DNA of 20,866 nt from Chrysochromulina tobinii (lineage: Eukaryota; Haptophyta; Prymnesiales; Chrysochromulinaceae), in the NCBI GenBank assembly GCA_001275005.1, contig JWZX01001523.1, forward strand, positions 1 to 20,866. The letters run 5' to 3'. Position numbers and translations under genes: made by a program. The notes beneath the pieces were generated by a model. The model did not search any database. It was not told the DNA's origin and saw only the letters and a list, made by a program, of their open reading frames with translations. Below, one piece after another: positions 7,285 through 14,052 of the stretch (its first letter is position 1; each line of letters opens with the position of its first letter).

Positions 7285-10152
7285 TTAACCTCTCCCTTTG
7301 GTGAGCAACGCCATGACCTCCTTGTTGCCCTTTTTCTGAGCGAGCATGAGTGCGGTGTTCCCATGCTTGTCGACGAGCTCGAGGTTGGCGCCCCGTTTGA
7401 GGAGCATCGAGATCATCTCCTTGAAGCCTCGCATCGCCGCCCAGTGCAGCGCAGCGTATCCACTGCTTCCCTTGTCCTCCAATGGCTCTTGCAAGTTGAC
7501 ATCCGTGCCCGTGTCGAGCAGTTTGCACGCGACGGCGAGGTTGTTGTCCTTGGCAGCCCAGACGAGAGGCTGCCACTCACCCACGCCCGCGTGCCCGCGT
7601 CGGTTGAGCGAGGTGCACTGCCCGCCGCCCTTGCCGCCCATGCCCGCAGAGACGCCCTCGGCGAAGATATTGGTCTCGAGCTCGGCGCAGAGGATCGAGA
7701 GCTCGACCGGCTTGATGTAATTGATCTTCGCGCCTCCCGCATCGAGACTCGCCAGACCACTCCTCGGTACATCGATGCGTGACGAGCCGCCCATGCCGAC
7801 GCCGCAGAGCGAGCGCAGCTTGCGCCCCACCGTCTTCTCATTCTTATCCCACTGGAGCCAGTCGATCAGCGCGCGCGCACCCTCCTCCCCGAGGCTCTCG
7901 TTGCCGCGCACGTCGATGGAGGCCAGCTTGGGCATGTCTTTCATCAGCTTGGCGAGCTTGATGCCATCGTCGCTCGTGAGGCGGCACTGCTGCAGGTCGA
8001 TGCACACGTCGACGGGCGACGAGCGGCAGAGCAGCCAGCCCGCAAGCAGCATCACGCGCGCCGGCCCGGTCGCCTTCCATCCCTTGAGATTGAGATCTGG
8101 CAGCTCGATCGCCGCCCACAACGTCTTGACCTCGCTGATGAGAGTGCGCTGCAGATAGAGAGTCTCCTGCATCACCTTCGCAAAGTTGTCGTCATTATTG
8201 TACCACTCGGGCTCCTGGTTGAGCGCGCCATACGCGATTGCCTTGCGCAGGATCCGAGTCGCAGGCTCAATGAGCCGCTCCTGCGTCTTGAGCGCCTCCT
8301 TGATTTCAAGCTCAATGCCCCTGGCCATATCCATGAGCATCTTGCGACGGCGCGAGAGCACCTGATCGAGCGTGTCCGCCGCGAGGTTGAGCGAGAGGCG
8401 CGAGTGTATCACAAGCTTGTCCTCCTGCACCTCCGACCCAATCACCTCGATGCCCGTGAGTGGCGGCAGCAAACACTCGCGCTCATGAGGATACTGCGAG
8501 AGCCAATAAATGTCGGCGCCGCGGTCGATCATGCCCATCTGCATCTCAAGGATCGTCTTCGCCTCACCGCTCTTCGCGTTCCCACCTCCGTCCGCGTAGT
8601 GCACCGCCTGCTGCCGCTCGCGCGTCGTCGACGAGAAGCCAAACTCGACGCCGCCCCGGACGCCCATCTCATCCGCCACCCAAAACTTGTCCGGAAAGCG
8701 TCCGTAGCACACGCCTCGGTACACCTTGCCTGCTTTGGAGAGCTTGGAGAGCTTGATGACGGCGGACGAGATGGCGTGGATCGTGGTCGTGTACGTGTTC
8801 TTGCCGCACTGCTTCTTCCAGAGCGATACGAGGAACTCGTCCTTAGTCTTCGAGCGCAGCACTGCATTGTACTTTTGGAACATCGGCCCCGTGTACAGCA
8901 CGGCCGCCAAAAACTCCTCCGTGATGAGGACTGCATCCTCGCCAAACTGCTCCCTCAACTTCGAGTTCGCTTTCTTCTCGAGCAGCTCATCCAGCTCTTC
9001 GCGGGAGCGCGGCTTGCGGCACCACTCGGGGTGCTGCTCGGCCAGATGCAGCCGCTCGGGATAGGGGCCGAGCTTCTCGCCCGTCGGTTCGCCCGTCTCG
9101 GCGTCGAGCACGTGGCGCTCCGCCCGGTTCAAATCGGGCTTCACCACAAACTCCCACTCGAGCATGCTGGTGGTCGTCACGCCATTCGACGAGGTGAACT
9201 CCTTTTCGGAGTCGCACTCAAAGCAGTGCTCCACCTCCATCGCGCGAAAGATCGTCGCCTCTCCCGTTGCTGGGTCCTTCGCCATCTGTGGCGGACCCAG
9301 CAACGCCTCCAGGCCGTTGAAGAAATCGGAGAGGTCGCCGAAGCCCATCGTGAACTTGGCAGAGGTTTTATACTGCTCGGCGAGCGCGGGGCCCGATGGC
9401 GCAATCTGGCCCATGACTTTCCCAAGCCCGGCCATCACGTGGTCAAGGAGCCCCACGAGCCCGGCCTTCTCGAGCAGCTCCTGCACTGCCTCGCGCGTGA
9501 GCTGGCGCATGTACTCGAAGGCGTCCGCCTCCGACTCGGTAGGCATCTGAAGCGCTTCCGTCACGAGCTCTGGCACGTTGATGTTCACCACCCACTTTTT
9601 CCACTCTGCCATCCACTCCGCCCGCTTGGCCTCTGCCGCCTCGACCTCCTTCTTCTTCTTGGTCGGCAACCCCTTGAGCTTGTTGATCTTGGTCAGCAGG
9701 TTGCCCACCGTCGCGATGCCCTTGAGCGGCGGACGGCTGTCGCCGCCGCCGCCGCCGTCATCGGGCACATTCTCGGAACCCCCCGCGCCATCAACAGCCT
9801 CCTTGAGAAGGAGGGCCGCCTCCTTTGTCAGGCCCTCATCAGCCTCATTGAGCGCCCCCAGCTTGCTCAGCGCCTTGGCAATCAACGGCGCCTTGGGCGG
9901 CGCCTTGGCCACTCGTTCGTTCGGCAAACTCGATCGATCCGTCGGTGCACCAACCGTCTTCTTCTCTGCCCGAGAAGACGGTGAACCCCGATTAGTCAAG
10001 GTGGGCGCAACTCGGCTTGAGGGCGAGGGCGAGCGGCTGCTTTTCTTCGGCGAGAGTGAGCGGCTGGTCCTAAGGTTAAGCTTGGGCGTCTTGCCTTGGG
10101 CCTCGTACAGTTGGTGTGTGTGCCGTGGCGTCCACACGGCGGCGCGACTCAT
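7285..10152 (-). CDS. Mono-ADP-ribosyltransferase with leucine-rich and ankyrin C-terminus
   Basis: 955 residues from the ATG at 10152, the first in-frame ATG after an upstream stop; an earlier in-frame GTG is ignored. The N-terminus (1-80) is Ser/Pro/Lys/Arg-rich. About 120-330 holds a helical region ending in 'FFNGLEALLG' and a 'MEVEHCFECDSEKEF' segment. The catalytic ART domain spans about 380-590 with the R-S-E triad of arginine-type enzymes: Arg479 (VYRGVC), Ser508 in FSSTT, and Glu557-x-Glu559 (PHERECLLPPL). This fold moves ADP-ribose from NAD to protein side chains. An LRR-like part follows (about 690-760: CIDLQQCRLTSDDG, ASIDVRGNESLGEEG) and then about three ankyrin repeats to the end (LVWAAKDNNLAVACKLLDTG; ALHWAAMRGFKEMISMLLKRG; TALMLAQKKGNKEVMALL). 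No signal peptide is seen, so it is probably cytosolic. The target is unknown; LRR and ankyrin parts probably select it. Confidence 0.85.
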   Translation of the reverse strand: MSRAAVWTPRHTHQLYEAQGKTPKLNLRTSRSLSPKKSSRSPSPSSRVAPTLTNRGSPSSRAEKKTVGAPTDRSSLPNERVAKAPPKAPLIAKALSKLGALNEADEGLTKEAALLLKEAVDGAGGSENVPDDGGGGGDSRPPLKGIATVGNLLTKINKLKGLPTKKKKEVEAAEAKRAEWMAEWKKWVVNINVPELVTEALQMPTESEADAFEYMRQLTREAVQELLEKAGLVGLLDHVMAGLGKVMGQIAPSGPALAEQYKTSAKFTMGFGDLSDFFNGLEALLGPPQMAKDPATGEATIFRAMEVEHCFECDSEKEFTSSNGVTTTSMLEWEFVVKPDLNRAERHVLDAETGEPTGEKLGPYPERLHLAEQHPEWCRKPRSREELDELLEKKANSKLREQFGEDAVLITEEFLAAVLYTGPMFQKYNAVLRSKTKDEFLVSLWKKQCGKNTYTTTIHAISSAVIKLSKLSKAGKVYRGVCYGRFPDKFWVADEMGVRGGVEFGFSSTTRERQQAVHYADGGGNAKSGEAKTILEMQMGMIDRGADIYWLSQYPHERECLLPPLTGIEVIGSEVQEDKLVIHSRLSLNLAADTLDQVLSRRRKMLMDMARGIELEIKEALKTQERLIEPATRILRKAIAYGALNQEPEWYNNDDNFAKVMQETLYLQRTLISEVKTLWAAIELPDLNLKGWKATGPARVMLLAGWLLCRSSPVDVCIDLQQCRLTSDDGIKLAKLMKDMPKLASIDVRGNESLGEEGARALIDWLQWDKNEKTVGRKLRSLCGVGMGGSSRIDVPRSGLASLDAGGAKINYIKPVELSILCAELETNIFAEGVSAGMGGKGGGQCTSLNRRGHAGVGEWQPLVWAAKDNNLAVACKLLDTGTDVNLQEPLEDKGSSGYAALHWAAMRGFKEMISMLLKRGANLELVDKHGNTALMLAQKKGNKEVMALLTKGRG

Positions 10153-10187
10153 TCGAGCCGTCCAAGAGGCTCCACGCACCCCCGCAT
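10149..10187 (-). promoter_or_regulatory. Short upstream ORF overlapping the ART start codon
   Basis: On the minus strand an ATG at 10187 opens a 12-codon ORF (MRGCVEPLGRLE) whose TGA overlaps the main ATG as ATGA at 10152-10149. A further ATG at about 10226 is in the same frame. If transcribed, it could limit translation of the main ORF. Confidence 0.35.
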
Positions 10188-10424
10188 AAGAGTTTGAAAA
10201 CTCGGGAGTGGCGAGCGTTGGATCATCACGACGGTTTATTCACACCTCTGAGGTTTCCACACGTCCAAGACAGTCAGGAGCGCTCTCAGGCAGACAGTCA
10301 GCTAAGTCGCGGTCACCCCCGTGCTCACCACCGTCTCAAAGTATATGGCTCCGCTGCCCCCGCGGTCAACACACGCTATTTATTTTTACCCGATTTTTAA
10401 CACACAGCCGTAGCTACCGCCTTA
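10153..10424. other. Spacer between the ART and PEX16 genes
   Basis: About 270 bases between two minus-strand genes, holding the ART 5' side and the PEX16 3' side. An AT-richer stretch lies at 10370-10410, possibly the PEX16 3' end-processing region. TTCACAC occurs on the plus strand near 10238, the wrong orientation for either gene. Confidence 0.4.
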
Positions 10425-11279
10425 CTACCGCCAGTACCGGGCCCAGATGGCCGTTTCGAGCAAGGTGAGCGCCTCGAGAGGCGCTTGCCTCCAGGAGGCC
10501 AAGTGCGCCCCCGCCGGCGTGGCTGGCGGGAGGCCCCTCTCGAGCAGGCGCTTCGCCATGATTCTCGCCAACGGCCGCAAGATCAGGTACGCTAGGAGCA
10601 GTCGGCGGTGGCGGAGCTCCAACCAGTTGGGAGCATGCAGAGGGCTCGAGGTGTTGAGGACGAGCGCACTTGCTGGCCGAGGTGCCCGCAATTGCCGCTG
10701 CGGCAGCTGCGAGGCTTCGAGCCGAGCCGTGCCGTGCGCGCACAGCTGCAGGCTGACGACCTCGAGCCCGATCGCTACGAGCCACGGAAGCCGCCGTCGC
10801 CAACCGTCGGAGAGGCTGGACGCGCCGCGCTGCTGCGCGACCAGCAGGAGGATGTACGCGAGCGGCTGCGCCACGTGCAGCACCTCGCCGATTCGTACGA
10901 GGTACGCGTCGCGCTCTGCCGCCGCCACAGCCAGGGGGTCTGCAGCGCACACGTGCTCAAACGGAGCCATGGACGCCCGAAGGCGCTGCACGGCGGAAGC
11001 CAAAGTCTTGCGTTCTTTCCCCTCCGATACGAACGAGCGCAAGAGCTCGCCCGGCGCCGTCAGCTGCAGCAGCCGATAGCGGCATGCACACTTCCATGCC
11101 TCGATCAGCGTCACGAGCGTCCAGCCCGCACCCTCGCCAATGCACCCAGCGAGTGTGTCCGTGGCGTACTCGAGCGACTGCAACATCGCTAGGACTGATC
11201 CGTTTTGCGCAGCTGCGATACTTCTGGCCGAGTCCGTCGCCGAATCGCTCGGCGCCTTCTGATGAGCGAGGGCGGCCAT
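10425..11279 (-). CDS. PEX16: Peroxisome membrane-assembly protein PEX16
   Basis: 284 residues. PEX16 sits in the ER or peroxisome membrane and helps recruit peroxisomal membrane proteins. Family-like landmarks in order: 'LQSLEYATDTLAGCIGEGAGWTLVTLIEAWKCACRYRLL' region (about 32-72), matching the 'WLVIALIQLAKAVLR' part of animal and plant PEX16; 'GEVLHVAQPLAYILLL' (about 128-145), matching the 'GE-L-I-RPL-Y' motif; 'WLVAIGLEVVSLQL'; and 'ELRHRRLLLAYLILRP', the C-terminal motif before a final aromatic/basic end (RYWR). Length is short of the usual 330-370. The N-terminal part with the conserved LPGRF-type motif is missing, and I found no exon for it in the upstream 250 bases, so the gene may have a distant first exon or a shortened N-terminus. 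Alignment is from memory. Confidence 0.75.
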   Translation of the reverse strand: MAALAHQKAPSDSATDSARSIAAAQNGSVLAMLQSLEYATDTLAGCIGEGAGWTLVTLIEAWKCACRYRLLQLTAPGELLRSFVSEGKERKTLASAVQRLRASMAPFEHVCAADPLAVAAAERDAYLVRIGEVLHVAQPLAYILLLVAQQRGASSLSDGWRRRLPWLVAIGLEVVSLQLCAHGTARLEASQLPQRQLRAPRPASALVLNTSSPLHAPNWLELRHRRLLLAYLILRPLARIMAKRLLERGLPPATPAGAHLASWRQAPLEALTLLETAIWARYWR

Positions 11280-11777
11280 GTCCTGACTCTTGTGTGGGAA
11301 ACTCCGAAAGGGGGCGCACTGACGTGTTCACAGCAGGGAACAGTGATTTTCCCTGAGAATGCCGAAAGTCATTTCACACAACAACAATTACATGTACCGT
11401 TTATGGTTGCGGCTATGTTGAGTCGGCCGCGGTTTCGGTCGTCGCACCCACGCTTTGACGTGCCGGGTGAGTCGTGACACCCTGACACGTGAGTGTTGGT
11501 GGGTTTGGATGCTTGTGTTCAGTTCAGTTCAGTTCAGTTCAGGAGCACATTCGATAGTGACAGGCTTCCGTATGGTTGTCTGTTGTTTTTCTTCTTGTTT
11601 ATGTAGTAACTGAACTGAACTGAACTGGTTGTGAGGTTCGTCTGTGTGATCCGTGCCCGAGTGCGCCATTGTGTGTCCCGGCGCCCCGCCGTGTACGGCA
11701 AAACTCGAGCTCGCGCGCGCGCGCCGACGGCGTTCCCCTCACACGGCACCGCACGACTTCCGCCCTAAAACTCTGCA
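11280..11777. promoter_or_regulatory. Divergent intergenic region between PEX16 and the membrane-protein gene
   Basis: This 498-bp region lies between two genes reading away from each other. It includes plus-strand TTCACAG near 11327, TTCACAC near 11374, a 20-bp inverted repeat of AGTTC units (11518-11627), a GTGTGTCCCGGC 12-mer near 11670 shared with the bicupin leader, a CG dinucleotide run near 11710-11724, and CTCACAC at 11738-11744, 40 bases before the ATG at 11778. Confidence 0.45.
11518..11627. repeat. Pentanucleotide inverted repeat (AGTTC)n / (GAACT)n
   Basis: The left arm, 11518-11542, is five TTCAG units. The right arm, 11608-11627, is its reverse complement over 20 bases without mismatch. 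A 65-base spacer with a T-rich half separates them. The arms could fold into a 20-bp hairpin in DNA or RNA. Confidence 0.85.
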
Positions 11778-12611
11778 ATGTTGATGCTCTCGACGATTCT
11801 GCTCCTCCTCCCCTGCGGTTCCGCTCAGCAGTCTCCTCCGCCACCCCCGCTGGATGGTGCGGCATCCTGGCTCCTCATTGACGTTGTGTCGCCCTCGTCG
11901 CCGCCCTCGTCGCCGCCCCCTCCGCCTAACCTTTCGCCATCCCCTCCTTCTAACCCTCCGCCTCCGACGGTATCGGTCCGTGCCCTCTTCACACTCGAGG
12001 GCGACGCCGCTTCCTTTGACGCCGATGACGTCGTTCGATTCCGATCGGACCTGCTCGCTGCATGCAATTCCGATCGGTCCAGCTGCATGCCCCTCGGCGC
12101 GGCCGCCGCCGTGAGCAGCGTGAGCAGCGGCAGCATTGTGGTCGACGTGATACTTGTGCTTCGCTCCCGAGCCGACGCGACAGTCGCGATCATGCTGCTG
12201 CACGACACGCCCCCCGCCTGGATGGGTCAGCAATGGTTCGGGGGACGGGTGGTCCTTGCCGGGCCGCCCGCTGTCGTGATCACGCCGGGCTCCCGTGCCT
12301 ACGAGGACAAATGGATGATTGACACACAGGCTGCCAATGACCTCATCGCAGGGGGTACGCAGAGCGGCGGGGGCTCGTGGGCCTTTGATGTTGGCTCGTT
12401 CTCGCTCGGCGGTGCGATTGTCGCCGTCGGCGTTGCGATTGGCGCCGTCCTGTGGTGTTTCTCCCGTGGGCAGCCGAGTCACAACAATCTCAGAACGCGC
12501 GAGGTTGGAGCCATCACCTCGCCGCTCGGGGACAGTTACCAAGCAAGCTATGCGCCGCCGCTGAGAATGAGCAAGCCGACGAGCGCCATGGAAGCCAGAG
12601 GTGCGCTCTAA
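11778..12611 (+). CDS. Single-pass membrane protein with proline-rich stalk
   Basis: 277 residues: signal peptide (MLMLSTILLLLPCGSAQQ), a Pro/Ser stalk (about 19-64: SPPPPPL, PSSPPPPPN, SNPPPPT), an extracellular domain (about 65-145) with 'LEGDAASFDADDVVRFRSDLLAAC' and a strand-rich 'GSIVVDVILVLRS' part, a transmembrane helix at about 211-229 (GGAIVAVGVAIGAVLWCF), and a 45-residue cytosolic tail. The layout is that of a type I surface protein. The extracellular part resembles the short 'ASGDV...' domains I recall from algal surface proteins, which have no assigned function. Two cysteines (in AAC and SSC) may pair. No intron is seen. The stalk would be a natural site for hydroxyproline glycosylation, but that is inference. 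Confidence 0.65.
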   Translation: MLMLSTILLLLPCGSAQQSPPPPPLDGAASWLLIDVVSPSSPPSSPPPPPNLSPSPPSNPPPPTVSVRALFTLEGDAASFDADDVVRFRSDLLAACNSDRSSCMPLGAAAAVSSVSSGSIVVDVILVLRSRADATVAIMLLHDTPPAWMGQQWFGGRVVLAGPPAVVITPGSRAYEDKWMIDTQAANDLIAGGTQSGGGSWAFDVGSFSLGGAIVAVGVAIGAVLWCFSRGQPSHNNLRTREVGAITSPLGDSYQASYAPPLRMSKPTSAMEARGAL

Positions 12612-13033
12612 CCTTGCACGAGCCCACGAGACTCGGGGAGGTCGTACTGTGGTACTCAGACTTTGGTCTACGCGCTTGGTACATGTACCCCGGTACTTGG
12701 AACAAGGGTGTGACGCAATCGACACGAACATTTACGCGTGTCCATGTTTTGGTCACGTGCGTCGTGCGTGCCCGGGTCGCAGTCTGTGTGTCGTAGGCCC
12801 GCAAGAATCGTGGTCCCGGTCTCCCAGTACGAGTACAGTAGTCTTTTGTGTCGTCTGTACCCGGTTCCCTCGGTGCCGTAGCACAGTTTTTTTGAACGGT
12901 TGTCTGTCGTGTTAACATTCACAGCCAATAGTTTATCACTCGACACCAAGACACCGGACCATTCACACTCGTCGCCGAAACCGCACCGGCGCGCGCTCAA
13001 TGCGCGCGCTCGCAGAGGGGCAGAGCCTCGTTC
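12612..13033 (+). promoter_or_regulatory. Upstream region with shared promoter module
   Basis: 422 bases without a convincing gene. It holds the palindrome GGTACATGTACC (12678-12689), the module GTGCCGTAGCAC (12873-12884) followed by GGTTGTC and GTCGTGTTAACATTCACAGCC (to about 12926), and TTCACAC at 12962-12968. The module is repeated upstream of the dehydrogenase-like gene at 13887-14006. Confidence 0.45.
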
Positions 13034-13240
13034 ATGACCATCCTCCGCCTCCTCGCGCGCCAGACCCGCCTCCCCGGCGCCACCGACAACACGCGATACG
13101 GCGAGGGCCGCGCGTCCCCCCGCAGCTTCCTCACGCACCACGTTGTCAACATCTCCACCGCCATCCAAACCGCCGACGCCCAAACCATCCTCAACGCCGC
13201 CAGCGCGCGCATGCTCCGTGTCTCGTATGGGGTCATGTAA
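13034..13240 (+). CDS. Small 68-residue protein of unknown function
   Basis: ATG at 13034. More than nine in ten codons end in C or G, mostly C, as in the neighbouring genes, and neither minus-strand frame shows this bias. That is the main reason to call it coding. The predicted product starts MTILRLLARQTRLPG and ends MLRVSYGVM. It has no signal peptide or known motif. The stop lies in CATGTAAGATG, which also looks like a splice donor (GTAAGA), so it might be the first exon of a longer gene, though I see no good second exon before 13700. Its 3' end overlaps a minus-strand J-domain ORF by eight bases. Confidence 0.45.
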   Translation: MTILRLLARQTRLPGATDNTRYGEGRASPRSFLTHHVVNISTAIQTADAQTILNAASARMLRVSYGVM

Positions 13241-13400
13241 GATGTGTGTATTCTGAACGGGCAGTAACGGTGCCGTAGCTATTCTTGTCCGGGTGCAGCG
13301 CTCGTGCGAGCTGCATGTATTTTGTGCGGATCTCCTTCGCCGTCGCGGTCGGGACGACGCCAAGAATGCTGTAGTAGCTGCTGCTGTGATACATGTGCAT
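13233..13400 (-). pseudogene. J-domain (DnaJ-like) fragment
   Basis: 55 codons from the ATG at 13400. The product contains the first half of a J domain: YYSILGVVPTATAKEIRTKYMQLARALHPDKN, i.e. helices I and II and the HPD tripeptide that stimulates Hsp70 ATPase. Third-base bias is gene-like up to HPDKN and then lost, and the frame stops 14 codons later. Helices III and IV are not found in any frame downstream. The break falls where the sequence becomes CAGTAACGGTGCCGTAGC (read on plus), part of the promoter module repeated nearby. This looks like a truncated copy or an orphan first exon, perhaps cut by a rearrangement. No in-frame ATG exists further upstream in the local open frame. Confidence 0.6.
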
Positions 13401-14052
13401 GTTGAAGTACGATGGATTGTGATGGTTATACGCAGCGAAGGGCGACACCTCGTGTGTGCGTCACTTCCTACAAGAAGAAGTCGCACACGATGTGTGTCGA
13501 CAGATACGTTACTTTTTCCGTCATTGAATGCATGCAAGCAGCTTTCGCGGTCTCCCTGTGCCAAAGGGGGAGAAGCGCCCGAACTTCCCGTACCTCAAAC
13601 AAGCGCAACCGAGTACTCCCGTAGCCAGCCGAGTAGGAAAGAGTGGGCGGAGATGAGATGCTTGTTTGCTTACAATGTACTTGCTTGATCTCCAGCTCGT
13701 AGGATTTTCCTATGAACCTGGGCCCCAGGCGATGAATTGGCAATTCAAAAAGCCCATGAGGGACGCACCAGGCCCATAAGGAAGATCTGGAATTTCACCT
13801 CCTAGGATACAATGTATCACACGAGGATATCACCCTTCCCCCATTCCTCTCTTGCATGTGCTATCAACAAAAACTTCTCACACGGGCAGTACCAGTGCCG
13901 TAGCACCGGTTGTCGCGTCTGTCGTGTTCACGTTCACACGCAGTACCAGTGCCGTAGCACCGGCTGTCGCGTCTATCGTGTCATGTCGTGTTTTTAACGT
14001 TCACACGCGAGTCAGTCGGAGTGTCGTCGTGGCACTCGTGTTCGTCGCGTCG
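13401..14052. other. Intergenic region with palindromes and duplicated promoter module
   Basis: About 650 bases without a supported gene. Two perfect odd palindromes lie four bases apart (13717-13729 CCTGGGCCCCAGG; 13734-13746 GAATTGGCAATTC). A 54-bp unit is duplicated at 13887-13940 and 13941-13994, each with CAGTACCAGTGCCGTAGCAC. TTCACAC occurs at 13933 and 14000. A frame open through the duplicated unit joins the downstream gene, but the ATG at 14053 is the better start. Confidence 0.5.
13887..14006 (+). repeat. 54-bp tandem promoter-like module
   Basis: Two copies with a 54-bp period, each carrying CAGTACCAGTGCCGTAGCAC, GTCGCGTCT and TCGTGT, and each followed by a GTTCACACGC element (TTCACAC at 13933 and 14000). 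The second copy ends 46 bases before the ATG at 14053. Confidence 0.75.

Noticed and set aside
8404-9984. 526-codon plus-strand ORF antisense to the ADP-ribosyltransferase gene
   Set aside because: Leu/Arg/His-rich product with no motif; it mirrors the GC-biased codons of the minus-strand gene, whose catalytic motifs are clear.
11518-11627. Telomere-like TTCAG repeat
   Set aside because: Only five units, internal and inverted; not a terminal array, and not the TTAGGG type.
12668-13564. 298-codon minus-strand ORF spanning the J-domain area
   Set aside because: Different frame from the J domain; Gly/Arg-rich shadow of the small plus-strand ORF.
13852-14052. N-terminal extension of the dehydrogenase-like protein
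   Set aside because: It would translate the duplicated 54-bp promoter-like module; the ATG at 14053 starts the gene-like codon use.
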